Source: FEN-1191 sp964528845 (GTDB lineage: Bacteria > Pseudomonadota > Gammaproteobacteria > Steroidobacterales > Steroidobacteraceae). Taken from it: a DNA stretch of 64,000 nucleotides. The first letter of the stretch is position 1. The number at the start of each line of letters is the position of its first letter. The stretch spans positions 1 through 64,000 of the forward strand of contig CAZGVE010000013.1 of NCBI GenBank assembly GCA_964528845.1. Direction: 5' to 3'. The notes beneath the pieces are model-generated. The model did no database searches. It was not told the origin of the DNA and worked only from the letters and a program-made list of their open reading frames with translations. The position numbers and the translations under genes are program-made. Shown here piece after piece: positions 1-8,307 of the stretch.

Positions 1-81
1 CAGCGCGAGGACCAGCGCGAGCAGTGTGCGCAGGGCAGGAGGGGCACCGATAGGCGCGTGCGGCACGGCTGGAGGGTTCAT
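1..81 (-). CDS. 5' end of an unidentified secreted or membrane protein, cut by the left edge
   Basis: Reading leftwards from an ATG at 79-81 (complement), 27 codons stay open to the window edge. They begin MNPPAVPHAPIG and run into the hydrophobic stretch LLALVLAL, which looks like the core of a signal peptide or first membrane helix. A purine-rich AAGGA lies 11 nt upstream. It would be transcribed divergently from the TPR-oxygenase gene at 184. Only the N-terminus is visible, so no family can be named and the coding call rests on the open frame and its signal-like composition. Confidence 0.45.
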   Translation of the reverse strand, partial: MNPPAVPHAPIGAPPALRTLLALVLAL

Positions 82-171
82 GCGCTGCAGGATCCTTAGG
101 ACGGGCCGTCGGGGGCCGGTGCGCTGATGGTGCATCGATCGCCGTCTGACGTCGAGCATGGGGCAACTTTG

Positions 172-177
172 TATGAT
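172..177 (+). promoter_or_regulatory. -10-like hexamer directly before the TPR-oxygenase ATG
   Basis: TATGAT lies 6 nt before the ATG at 184, where no Shine-Dalgarno sequence is present. This spacing would place the transcript start at or next to the A of the ATG, as in leaderless mRNAs. No convincing -35 box is seen at 16-18 nt spacing; CTGACG at 146-151 is too far away. Confidence 0.35.
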
Positions 178-183
178 GTCCGG

Positions 184-1995
184 ATGCCGCCGGTCAGCCT
201 CCAGTCACAGCTCGTGGCGATTGCCTCGATGCTTCAGGGCGGACGACTGCAGGACGCGGAACGGGCCTGCAGCAGCCTGCTTGCCCGCAGTCCTCGCATT
301 CCCGCCGCCCTGCACCTGCTCGGGTTGATCCGCGAGCAGTCCGGGGTCGCACCGGGCGGGGAGGAACTGCTGCGGCAGAGCATCGCGCTCGACCCTGCCA
401 ACCTGGAATTCCAGCTCAATCTCGCGCAGCTTCTGCGCCGTCGCGGCCGGCTTGAGGAGGCTGAGAGCGTGTTGCGCTCGCTTCTGGCCACGGCCCCGTC
501 GCTGCGCGCCGCGCGGCAGATGCTGGCCCTCACACTCGCGGACCAGGGCCGCCACGCGGACGGGGAGCGAGAGGCCCGTACGCTGATCAAGAATGGGGCA
601 GATGATGCGGATGCGTGGTCGCTGCTGGCCTATACGCTCGGCAATCAGTCCCGATTTGAAGAGGCGGAGGCGACCTACCATCAGGCGCTCCAGCGCGATG
701 GGCGGCATGCACTCGCGCTCCACAATCTCGGCGCGATGCTCTCGCGGCTGGAGCGCGCCGAGGACGCGCTGATCATGCTGGACCGGGCGCAGGACGCAGG
801 AGCTCCCGGCTTCGAACTGCAGTGCAACCGGGGCCGGGCGCTGTCCCAGCTCCGCAGGCTGGAGGAGGCCGAAGCCGCCTTTGCGGGGGCCGTCGCGCAG
901 AATCCTGTCCACATCGATGCCCAGGTGAACCTGGCGCGCCTGCGCTTCATGCTCGGGGACGCCGACTTCGCACGCTCGCTGCGCGCGTCCGCTACCGCGC
1001 AGCCGGGCAACCTCGCATTGCAGGTCTCGCTCGCCTCGGTCCTGAAGAACGCCGGGCAACTGGAGCGCGCGGAGGCGCAGCTGCGCTCGGCACTGCAGGT
1101 GAGCGGTGGCATCCCGGAATTGCGCGGTGTACTCGCCCAGGTGCTGCTCGAGGCCGGGCGATTGCAGGCGGCCGAGCGCGAGGCTGCGGAAGCGGCGGCC
1201 GCACGCCCCGAGGATCCGGCGCTCATCGATACCCTGGTGCTGGTGCTGCTGTCGCGAGGCCTGCCGGAGGATGCGCTGCCGTTCATCGCGGCGCAGCGGC
1301 GGCGCGAACCGCAGGTGCAGAGCTGGATCGCCTACGAGGCCACGGCCGCGCGCCTGCTGGGTCGCGAGACTTATCGCGAGCTCTACGATTTTGAGCGGCT
1401 CGTGAAGACTTATGAACTCGAGCCGCCACCGGGCTGGCCCTCGATCCATGCGCTCAACGCGGCGCTGCTCCAGGCGTTGCGGGCCCGACACCGCCTCGCC
1501 GTGCAGCCGCTCGACCAGAGCCTGCGCCACGGCAGTCAGACCACCCGCAATCTGCTCGCCGAGCCCGAGCCGGCGATCCAGGCGATCCTGAAGTCCTTCG
1601 AGGCGCCGATCCGGGAGTATCAGCGCGAGCTCGGGCTCGATGGGTCGCATCCGCTCTCGGCCCGGAACACATCACGTGCACGAATCTTCGGCGCCTGGTC
1701 GGTGCAGCTGCACCAGGCGGGTTTTCACGTCAATCACCTGCATCCCGAGGGCTGGATCAGCTCCGCGTATTACGTCGAGGTGCCAGAGGAAGTCCAGGAT
1801 ACGCAAGCGAAGTCGGGCTGGCTGAAGCTCGGCGAGCCGCGCTTCCCGGTCCCCGGCGCGGTGCCGGAGCGCTTCGTGCAGCCGGTTGCGGGGCGGCTGG
1901 TGCTGTTCCCCTCCTACATGTGGCACGGCACCAATCCGATCCGCAGCGCGCACACCCGCACGTCGATCGCGTTCGACGTCGTACCCGTTCCCTAA
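184..1995 (+). CDS. TPR protein with C-terminal 2OG-Fe(II) oxygenase domain (PF13759-like)
   Basis: About 603 residues. The first ~400 are degenerate tetratricopeptide repeats of about 34 residues, with recurring A-x-x-L/A-x-x-x-P helices. The last ~100 residues resemble the putative 2OG-Fe(II) oxygenase family PF13759. They contain HVNHLHPEGWISSAYY (H-x-x-H-x-H metal region), then LVLFPSYMWHGTNP carrying the distal His, then R-T-S-I-A-F for the 2-oxoglutarate carboxylate. The expected activity is hydroxylation of a protein or peptide, with the TPR array as docking platform; this is inferred. No signal peptide is seen, so it should be cytoplasmic. An upstream ATG at 127 would add 19 unconserved residues; 184 is preferred because of the -10-like box. 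It overlaps the convergent protease gene by 4 bp. Confidence 0.85.
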   Translation: MPPVSLQSQLVAIASMLQGGRLQDAERACSSLLARSPRIPAALHLLGLIREQSGVAPGGEELLRQSIALDPANLEFQLNLAQLLRRRGRLEEAESVLRSLLATAPSLRAARQMLALTLADQGRHADGEREARTLIKNGADDADAWSLLAYTLGNQSRFEEAEATYHQALQRDGRHALALHNLGAMLSRLERAEDALIMLDRAQDAGAPGFELQCNRGRALSQLRRLEEAEAAFAGAVAQNPVHIDAQVNLARLRFMLGDADFARSLRASATAQPGNLALQVSLASVLKNAGQLERAEAQLRSALQVSGGIPELRGVLAQVLLEAGRLQAAEREAAEAAAARPEDPALIDTLVLVLLSRGLPEDALPFIAAQRRREPQVQSWIAYEATAARLLGRETYRELYDFERLVKTYELEPPPGWPSIHALNAALLQALRARHRLAVQPLDQSLRHGSQTTRNLLAEPEPAIQAILKSFEAPIREYQRELGLDGSHPLSARNTSRARIFGAWSVQLHQAGFHVNHLHPEGWISSAYYVEVPEEVQDTQAKSGWLKLGEPRFPVPGAVPERFVQPVAGRLVLFPSYMWHGTNPIRSAHTRTSIAFDVVPVP

Positions 1996-3020
1996 CGGGC
2001 GGCCAGCAGCGGCGTCGGAGGGATCGACCCGGTCGAGCTGCGCGGCAGCAGGTCGAGCTCGCGATTTCGAAAATCGATCGTCAGCCCGGCGAGCGTGCCG
2101 AGCACGTCCATGCCGATCAGCAGCGCCGGACCGCGGTTCAACCCCCAGGCTTCGAAGACGTGAAAATCCCCGAAGGTGACATAGAGGTTGCTGACGGTGG
2201 CGGTGCCCAGCCGCACGGCCGGCACGCGACCGTCGCGTCCGGCCTGTGAGGCTTCGGTCGCATCCACGATGCTGCTGTCCCGCTCCGCGCCGCTGCGCTC
2301 CGAGGTCCGCTCCAGGGCCGCGAGCAGCGCCGGATTGCCGAGCGTGTGGGTGCTGCCGGTATCGATGATGGCCTTGGTGCGCACGCGGCCGACCCAGGCG
2401 TCGATCATCAGCAGGCGCTGGGACAGGAATCGCACTGGCACGACCGAATAACTGGCCGGAGCCCGGTGCCGCTTGGAGTCGCTGATCGTGAAGGTGTCGT
2501 GCATAAAGTCTGCGGCCATGGCCATGCCCGCGAAACCGTCCATGCCGAGAATGCCATCGATGCCGTCGAGCACCAGTCCGGACAGCACGGGAAGTTGTAC
2601 GTCGCGAAAATGCAGCGCCCCGGTGTCCAGGCTGTCGATGTGCGCGGTTGCGGCCCGGATCTCGCCGCTGATACCGAGCACGGCCACGCGGTGCTGCTGA
2701 TCGAGCGGAATGCCGAGCTGCGGCAACAGCGATTCGGCGAGCACCGTGCGGTTCGCCCCAGTGTCGATCATGAAACGGTACGGACCATGGCCGTTGATCG
2801 TGACAGCCGCGATCAGGCGGCCGATGCGGTCGCGCCGCGTCGAGATCGCCGCCGTGGCCACATCGGAGTCGGCCGCCAACGGCACCGCGGTCGGCGCCAG
2901 CCGTGACGGCGTGGCCGGGGTCGCGGCACCACTGGGTCCGATGGCCCACGACGCGGCGAGCAGGCACAGCGCCGCAGCGTGCGTGGTGCGCGCAGCCCGC
3001 CCTGGTGCCGCTTGCGACAT
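1992..3020 (-). CDS. secreted retropepsin-like aspartic protease
   Basis: About 342 residues. An N-terminal signal-like segment (AALCLLAASWAIG, residues ~16-28) precedes two aspartyl-protease half-sites. FMIDTGANRTVL has catalytic D86-T-G and KAIIDTGSTHTL has D220-T-G. Each lobe also has a hydrophobic-hydrophobic-G partner (DGIDGILGMD near 153-161; ALLIGMDVLG near the C-terminus). This is the two-lobed bacterial aspartyl-protease fold, predicted periplasmic or exported. It lies between hydroxylase and sulfotransferase genes and is divergent from the gene at 3114, so a role in maturing or degrading a modified product is possible but only inferred from position. Alternative in-frame ATGs at 3041 and 3053 would add 7-11 residues. 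Confidence 0.8.
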   Translation of the reverse strand: MSQAAPGRAARTTHAAALCLLAASWAIGPSGAATPATPSRLAPTAVPLAADSDVATAAISTRRDRIGRLIAAVTINGHGPYRFMIDTGANRTVLAESLLPQLGIPLDQQHRVAVLGISGEIRAATAHIDSLDTGALHFRDVQLPVLSGLVLDGIDGILGMDGFAGMAMAADFMHDTFTISDSKRHRAPASYSVVPVRFLSQRLLMIDAWVGRVRTKAIIDTGSTHTLGNPALLAALERTSERSGAERDSSIVDATEASQAGRDGRVPAVRLGTATVSNLYVTFGDFHVFEAWGLNRGPALLIGMDVLGTLAGLTIDFRNRELDLLPRSSTGSIPPTPLLAAR

Positions 3021-3101
3021 CGTGCCCCGCCTGCTGACCATCGACCGTGACATCGATACTGCGCCCGCCGCCAGCGCTACACAACGTGGCATGGGGCACG
3101 G

Positions 3102-3107
3102 TACATT
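3102..3107 (+). promoter_or_regulatory. -10-like hexamer before the gene at 3114
   Basis: TACATT sits 6 nt before the ATG at 3114, with no Shine-Dalgarno sequence between. This matches the spacing seen before the genes at 184, 24696 and 28801 and suggests a leaderless transcript. The -35 region is not recognisable. Confidence 0.35.
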
Positions 3108-3113
3108 GCTGCG

Positions 3114-3776
3114 ATGCTGCAGATCCCGGCTGCCGCGGTGCTCGACAAGGACACGCTCGTGGGCGGCTGCGTGCGACTGCCGCTGCGCGTCGATGCGCCG
3201 CGGCTGCGCTGCGAAGTCGAGTCGCTGCCGGCCGGGCTGTGGGGCAGCGCGGGCGGTCGCGTCGGTGTGCACCGGGCCGCCGAGGCGCTGTTTCTGCGCG
3301 GCTATGCGCCCGCCGAAGGCGAGCGACCGATCGAGCCGCGTGCGCCATTGGCATTGCTGCCCTATGTCCAATGGATCATCCATGATCTGATCCCGGCCTC
3401 GCCGATGCGCTGCCTGCTGGCCTGCCTTCCCGGCGGTGCCATGATCGCGCCTCACGTCGATCGCGCCCTCTATTTCTCGCAGACGCTGCGGGTGCATGTC
3501 CCGGTAATCACCCACGAGCGCGCGTGGATGGTCACGGGCACGCAGACTTACCTGATGGCGCCGGGGGAGGTCTGGGTGCTCAACAATACCGGCCCACACG
3601 CCGTGTGGAACGAGGACGAGTTGCTGGCGCGCACGCACCTGATCTGTGATTTCCTGCCCAGCCCGGCGTTGCTGGCGCTGTTGGCCACGGGCGAGCGCGG
3701 CTGCGGCCAGCGCCGCGAGCACGTGCTGGCGCACCTTGCCGCGCGCGCGCGATCCCCGGTGGCAGAGGACCGATGA
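3114..3776 (+). CDS. aspartyl/asparaginyl beta-hydroxylase-like 2OG oxygenase
   Basis: 220 residues. The C-terminal half has the PF05118 (Asp_Arg_Hydrox) layout. IAPHVDRA gives metal-binding H114 and D116, LRVHVPV supplies the R126/H128 strand, GPHAVWN gives the distal metal ligand H162, and ARTHLICDF carries R173, likely to bind 2-oxoglutarate. The family hydroxylates Asp/Asn side chains, or related substrates, in peptides using Fe(II), O2 and 2-oxoglutarate. No signal peptide is visible, so it should be cytosolic. Its stop overlaps the next start (ATGA, 4 bp), so it is translationally coupled to the sulfotransferase at 3773. The substrate is unknown. Other members of the family act on non-peptide substrates, which cannot be excluded. 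Confidence 0.82.
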   Translation: MLQIPAAAVLDKDTLVGGCVRLPLRVDAPRLRCEVESLPAGLWGSAGGRVGVHRAAEALFLRGYAPAEGERPIEPRAPLALLPYVQWIIHDLIPASPMRCLLACLPGGAMIAPHVDRALYFSQTLRVHVPVITHERAWMVTGTQTYLMAPGEVWVLNNTGPHAVWNEDELLARTHLICDFLPSPALLALLATGERGCGQRREHVLAHLAARARSPVAEDR

Positions 3777-4465
3777 TCGTCACCGGCCGCTTCGTTTTCC
3801 TGCATCTGCACAAGTCCGGGGGCACTTTCGTCAACGAGTGCCTGCTGCGCTTCCTGCCCGATGCACGCCAGATCGGCTATCACTTGCCGCGCTCGCAGAT
3901 TCCTCCGATCTATGCCCATCTGCCGGCGCTCGGACTGGTGCGCAATCCGTGGAGCTATTACGTGTCCTGGTACGCTTTCCAGGCCAGACGCGCGCAGCCC
4001 AATGCCCTGTTCCACATCATGAGCGAGGCCGGTGCGCGTGGATTCGCCGGCACGCTGCGCAACCTGCTCGCGCTCGGCAGCGGCGGTGCACTGCTCGATG
4101 CAATACTCGCGGCGCTGCCGGGGCACTACGTCAATCGCGGTCTGAACCTGCCCGCGCCCGCGCTGGAACCGATCCGCGGCTCCGGCTTGGGCTTTTACAG
4201 CTTCCTCTATCGGCACCTCTACGAGGGCCCGGGCCTGATGCACATCGGGCGCATGGAGCGGATGCGCAGCGAGCTGGTGCCGATGCTGGTATCCGTCGGC
4301 CAGAGCGTAGGCGCCGCCATGCGCCGGTATATCGCCGAGGAGCCGCCGCGCAATGTTTCGGAACATGCCGAATATGCCAGCCACTACGACGCATCCTTGC
4401 GTGACCTGGTCGCGCAGCGGGATGCACTGGTAATCGAACGCCACGGCTATCGCTTCGGCGACTGA
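3773..4465 (+). CDS. small sulfotransferase-family protein
   Basis: 230 residues. The N-terminal FLHLHKSGGTFVNECL corresponds to the 5'-phosphosulfate loop of Sulfotransfer_2-type enzymes (family form HIPKTGGTS). LGLVRNPWSYYVSWY near residue 50 fits the 3'-phosphate-binding R-N-P-x-x-x-x-x-S segment. It should transfer sulfate from PAPS to a hydroxyl, cytosolically. It is coupled to the hydroxylase at 3114 through a 4-bp ATGA overlap, so the pair may hydroxylate and then sulfate the same substrate; that order is inference. It is shorter than most members of the family (250-300 residues) but ends cleanly. Confidence 0.8.
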   Translation: MIVTGRFVFLHLHKSGGTFVNECLLRFLPDARQIGYHLPRSQIPPIYAHLPALGLVRNPWSYYVSWYAFQARRAQPNALFHIMSEAGARGFAGTLRNLLALGSGGALLDAILAALPGHYVNRGLNLPAPALEPIRGSGLGFYSFLYRHLYEGPGLMHIGRMERMRSELVPMLVSVGQSVGAAMRRYIAEEPPRNVSEHAEYASHYDASLRDLVAQRDALVIERHGYRFGD

Positions 4466-4511
4466 GGTTCGGCTTCAGGGCCGCGGGTCAACGAGTGCCG
4501 CCGGGTCACAC

Positions 4512-6335
4512 TCAGTGAGGGAGAACCTCCAGTCGCTTCCACAGCGGCTCGAGCGCGCCGAGCACGCGCTCGATCAGTACGCTGTTGCGCCGCCACTTCC
4601 CGGGCTCAGGCGGCGTTTGCGTGAAACGCGATGGTGGCAACGGCCCGGCGAGCCGCGCTGCCAGGCGCGCATCCGGGTTCAGCTGCGCGAATGCGCACAA
4701 CCGCCCCATCGTGCGCGGCGGATCTGCGATCAGGTCCGCATACGAGACCGAGATCCAGCGCTGCGGCGGCAGGGCGCTCAAGTCATCGAGCGCGATGCGA
4801 TTGGCCGCCTCCCACTGGAAGGCCGCGATTTCCTCCAGGGGCCGGCCGTTCATCGACTGCCAGCCCGGTGGCAGCAGCAGTGACCAGGGTCCGTCGAACC
4901 CCGGCAGCCCGTTGTAGGTCTTCCAGCGCCCGCTGCGCCAGGCCTCGATAATGCTGCTCAGCGATTCGCGCGGGTCACGCCACAGGAAGATGAACTGAGC
5001 ATCGGGAAAGATCCTGTTCAAGAATGGCACCCGTAGCGCGTTCTTCGGCGTCTTCTCCAGTAGCCGCGTGGCCGCCGTCAACATTGCCGGTTGCCCTGCC
5101 GCGTCGCGCAACTCGCGTGCGATGGCGGTCACGATGCGCTCCGCCTGTGCCGCGGTCGCATGGATCGCTTCCAGCCGGTTTGAGCCAACGGCCTCGGGAC
5201 GCAGCTCGGCGGAGCCCTCCACCAGCCAGTGCGCTTCGCCTCCGAGCGTACACAGCTCGCTGTGAACCGCGAGGGTCTCGAACAGCAGAGTGCTGCCCGA
5301 GCGCGGTGCCGCGATGATGAACAACGGACGCCGCGGTGACCGAGGTGCTGGCGCCGTGGGAAATTGCCGCTCGGTTGGGGGCGTCGGTACCGTCGGCACC
5401 GCCGGCAGCACCGCGCGCAGCAATCGGCCTTCCAGCACCTGATGCGCCCCGACGCGGTTGGTACGCATCTGCAACGACGCCCCCAGTGGCATCGAGCCGC
5501 TGCGCAACCATTCACGCAGCCGCGCGTAGTCGGTCCAGCCCGCTGGATCGGTGCCGTGCAGCGCGTACAGCTGGCGCCAGTCGCGGCAAAACGCGTCGAG
5601 CAGCGCGTGGTAATGCGTGAGTGCAGTCGTTGCCTGCGGGCCTGCCAAGCTCGCTTCCAGTTCGGCGCGCAGGTCCAGCAGCAGCAGCTCCACCTCGGCC
5701 GGGTGCATCACCGCGGCCAGCCGCGTGCGCTCCAGCAATGGTTCGAGCGCTGGCAGGTCCGGTTGCCAGCGGTGCAGTTGCGAGCTGCCGTGGGCCGCCG
5801 ACTGCGCGACGGTGCGCCAGAATGATGCGCTGCCGGTCGTATCGGCGACCAGGTGGATGCGCTCCTCGCCTGAGGCATTCACGACAGCGTGCCGGCGCCA
5901 GTTGTCGAAGATCCACGCCTCACCAGCCGCCATGTGTACGCTCTCGTCCCCGCAGTGAAACTGCACCGCCGGCTGTGTGAACACGGGGATGTGCACGCGC
6001 ACGCGGTAGAACCAGTGGTAATTGATGTCCGCGTGTTCCGGCACGTGCGCCTGCGGGGCGAGGCGCATCAGCCGCGAGCGGCTCCAGACCACGCCGAAGG
6101 AGTGAAGCACCTGGCAAAGGTAGGGGGAGGCCCGCAGCTCGGGTGTCGGCCGCATTGCGCCGTCGACCTCATCGTTGGGACCCCCGTCGACGCTGATCAG
6201 CCGCAGCGCAGAGTTGCCGGGAGTTCCATGAGGATGGGAGACCCACGCGCTCTCCGGCAGCTGGGCTACCTCCTGCTGCAGGCGCTCGAGGTCGAATCGC
6301 ACCGGCAGTCGGTAGAACGGCTTGGGCAGGCGCAT
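4512..6335 (-). CDS. fusion of aspartyl/asparaginyl beta-hydroxylase-like oxygenase and sulfotransferase
   Basis: About 607 residues in two catalytic parts. Residues 1-175 are an Asp/Asn hydroxylase-like domain: VPEHADINYH (H101, D103), FYRVRVHIPV (R113, H115), NWRRHAVVN (H149) and EERIHLV (R159). A helical linker (~175-310) and a Pro-rich stretch (~310-335) lead to a sulfotransferase domain. That domain has IIAAPRSGSTLLF (343-349, 5'-phosphosulfate loop) and FLWRDPRESLSS (~450-460, 3'-phosphate site). Two consecutive modification chemistries therefore sit on one chain. The chosen ATG is 5 bp after the stop of the gene at 6341-7627, so both are co-transcribed. Upstream in-frame codons overlap that gene and look non-coding. 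No signal peptide. Confidence 0.85.
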   Translation of the reverse strand: MRLPKPFYRLPVRFDLERLQQEVAQLPESAWVSHPHGTPGNSALRLISVDGGPNDEVDGAMRPTPELRASPYLCQVLHSFGVVWSRSRLMRLAPQAHVPEHADINYHWFYRVRVHIPVFTQPAVQFHCGDESVHMAAGEAWIFDNWRRHAVVNASGEERIHLVADTTGSASFWRTVAQSAAHGSSQLHRWQPDLPALEPLLERTRLAAVMHPAEVELLLLDLRAELEASLAGPQATTALTHYHALLDAFCRDWRQLYALHGTDPAGWTDYARLREWLRSGSMPLGASLQMRTNRVGAHQVLEGRLLRAVLPAVPTVPTPPTERQFPTAPAPRSPRRPLFIIAAPRSGSTLLFETLAVHSELCTLGGEAHWLVEGSAELRPEAVGSNRLEAIHATAAQAERIVTAIARELRDAAGQPAMLTAATRLLEKTPKNALRVPFLNRIFPDAQFIFLWRDPRESLSSIIEAWRSGRWKTYNGLPGFDGPWSLLLPPGWQSMNGRPLEEIAAFQWEAANRIALDDLSALPPQRWISVSYADLIADPPRTMGRLCAFAQLNPDARLAARLAGPLPPSRFTQTPPEPGKWRRNSVLIERVLGALEPLWKRLEVLPH

Positions 6336-6340
6336 CGCGT

Positions 6341-7627
6341 TTAGGACCCCGGCGGGGTAATCACTCCCATCCGCGCCAGGATCAGCGCCACCGCCGCGCA
6401 CTCGACCGCCGTGAGGTGGGGATTCCACAGATCGAAGATCAGAACGACGCGGATTTCGCCGCTGCGGTTCCACGCCTCGTGCTCGTAGGTATCATCGAAG
6501 ATCACGACGCGCCCTTCGATCCAGGTGTGTTCCTCGCCTGCCACCCGCAATGCACAGCGTTCCGGCACGATCAGCGGCAGGTGGCCGACCAGGCGCGTGT
6601 TGGTCATGCCGCGATGGGGCAGCAGGTGTGTTCCCGGCGTGAAGACTGAGTAGAGCACTTCGGGGCCATGTTCAGGCACGTGCGCCAGCGGCAGTGTCGA
6701 CAGCGCCGCGGCCGTCGCCGGGCAGACCGCGATATTCTCGCCGCGCAGCTGTCCGTGCCTATAGAAGTAGTATCCGGTCCAGCCCGGCGCCGCGTCGGTG
6801 CCGCGCAGGTTCAGCTGTTCGACCTCGGCGCTGAGGAACACGCGCTCGTGCCCGCTCGATGCCTTGAGGACGCGCTGAAGTTCCTGTCGGATCAATGGAG
6901 TCTGGGCCTCCAGCGCGTCGATCCACGGAAACAGTGCACGATTCCCGTCGGTTCCCCGATACAGGTAGGGGCTGGACGGGAGATCCGGGAAGTGGAAGAA
7001 CGTCGGCTGCTGGCGCGGATCGGCAGCAGAGGGCGCTTGCTCGCGAAGATAGATCCGCAGCGCCCGTTCGACACGCGTCAACTCCGAGCGACCGTACTGC
7101 TGCGTCAGTTCCTTAAGCGTTCGCTCCGCGATGCCGCGCTTTGCGCTCATGATGGTCTCTACTGCGCGTTCGACCAGCGGCCTGAGATTCTGCGGCGTCG
7201 TGGCCGGATCGAGCCAGCGACCCTGGAGCTGGGCGTCGCGCAGCGCCGTCACGTACTCCCGCAGCGCGGGTCCGGCGGCTCCGCTGCGATCGTGCGCACG
7301 GGCGAGGTGCAGGCGTGCCAGGTACAGTTCCGGCTGCGCCTGTAGCGCCGCGCCGTAGGCCACCTTGGCGGCATCCAGTTCCCCGGACTCCTCCAGGGCG
7401 CGTCCCAGGTGGTAGCGCGACTGCGCATCTGCCGGGTGCGCGGCTACCGCATGCTCGAGCAGGCTACGCGCCCGCGCCACGTCGCGTCGGCGCAGCGCGG
7501 CCAGCGCTACGACGTTGAGCGCCTCGGCATGGTCCGGGGATTGCGCCAGTACGGCCTCATACGCCGCCTCGGCCTCGGCGATGCGCCCTTCGCGCAGTAG
7601 CCGCTGCGCTTGCGCCGGGGTATTCAT
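6341..7627 (-). CDS. TPR protein with aspartyl/asparaginyl beta-hydroxylase domain
   Basis: 428 residues. Residues 1-130 form about three TPR units (for example EAEAAYEAVLAQSPDHAEAL). A helical linker follows, then a canonical PF05118 domain at ~280-410. LLPHRGMTNTRLVGHLPL holds H338, R345 and H350; FDDTYEHEAWN holds H383; IRVVLIFDLWNP holds R393. This is the best-preserved hydroxylase of the island. It is the first gene of a two-gene minus-strand operon with the hydroxylase-sulfotransferase fusion, and is divergent from the oxygenase at 7681 with a 53-bp gap. TPRs probably recruit the substrate. Cytoplasmic by absence of a signal peptide. Confidence 0.88.
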   Translation of the reverse strand: MNTPAQAQRLLREGRIAEAEAAYEAVLAQSPDHAEALNVVALAALRRRDVARARSLLEHAVAAHPADAQSRYHLGRALEESGELDAAKVAYGAALQAQPELYLARLHLARAHDRSGAAGPALREYVTALRDAQLQGRWLDPATTPQNLRPLVERAVETIMSAKRGIAERTLKELTQQYGRSELTRVERALRIYLREQAPSAADPRQQPTFFHFPDLPSSPYLYRGTDGNRALFPWIDALEAQTPLIRQELQRVLKASSGHERVFLSAEVEQLNLRGTDAAPGWTGYYFYRHGQLRGENIAVCPATAAALSTLPLAHVPEHGPEVLYSVFTPGTHLLPHRGMTNTRLVGHLPLIVPERCALRVAGEEHTWIEGRVVIFDDTYEHEAWNRSGEIRVVLIFDLWNPHLTAVECAAVALILARMGVITPPGS

Positions 7628-7680
7628 TCCTGCAACGCTAGCACACTGGTACGTACGCGGCGTTGCGGGACGGAGAGGAC

Positions 7681-8307
7681 ATGGCGGCAGCGGCGACGCA
7701 GCCGGACCTGCGGCATTTTGTCAGGGTCTATGACGACTCCCTGCCGGCCGGACTGTGCCAGAAGCTGATCGAAAACTTCCATGTGCTGCAGCGCTTCCAG
7801 CAGTACAACGGCCGCAACCTGCGCCGCGGGCTCGAAGAGTCCGAATGGACCGAGCTGAACGTCACGCGCTTCGCCGACGCGGGATTCCGCGCCCAGTTCC
7901 AGGAGCGCATCGACGCGGCGCTCGGGCGCTATAACGCCGATATCGGACTGCCGATCGCAATCCCGAATTCCCGCGTGACCTCGGACCTGATCCTCAAGCG
8001 TTACCGGACTGGCGGCGCCGAGCGCTTTCAGCTCCACTTCGACGCGATCCATCATGTGGCGAACCGTTACCTGGTGATGCTCTGGTACCTCAATGACGTC
8101 GCGGCCGGCGGGGAGACGCGATTTCCGCAGCTGGAGCTCGAGATAGCGCCGCGTACCGGGAGACTGCTGGTTTTTCCGCCCTACTGGATGTTCCAGCACG
8201 AAGGCACCGCGCCACTCTCCGGGGAGAAGTACATCCTCTCGACCTACCTGCTGTTCAACGTGCCGCCGACCCCGACCCCGGCATCGACACCGGTTCAGGC
8301 CTCATAG
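7681..8307 (+). CDS. prolyl-4-hydroxylase-like 2OG-Fe(II) oxygenase
   Basis: 208 residues. The facial triad is readable: FQLHFDAIHH gives H119 and D121, and WMFQHEGTAPLSGEKYIL gives H173 and K183, the latter in the 2-oxoglutarate position typical of prolyl-4-hydroxylase relatives. MLWYLNDVAAGGETRFP and GRLLVFPPYW are also typical of the P4Hc family. GGAGAGG at 7672-7678 is a strong ribosome-binding site for the ATG at 7681, so an in-frame TTG at 7663 is rejected. This contrasts with the SD-less starts of other island genes. The gene overlaps the convergent TPR-sulfotransferase gene by 13 bp. Confidence 0.88.
   Translation: MAAAATQPDLRHFVRVYDDSLPAGLCQKLIENFHVLQRFQQYNGRNLRRGLEESEWTELNVTRFADAGFRAQFQERIDAALGRYNADIGLPIAIPNSRVTSDLILKRYRTGGAERFQLHFDAIHHVANRYLVMLWYLNDVAAGGETRFPQLELEIAPRTGRLLVFPPYWMFQHEGTAPLSGEKYILSTYLLFNVPPTPTPASTPVQAS

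Noticed and set aside
205..1650. 481-codon minus-strand open frame
   Set aside because: Antisense to the TPR-oxygenase gene. The real gene has clear TPR and oxygenase motifs; this frame has none.
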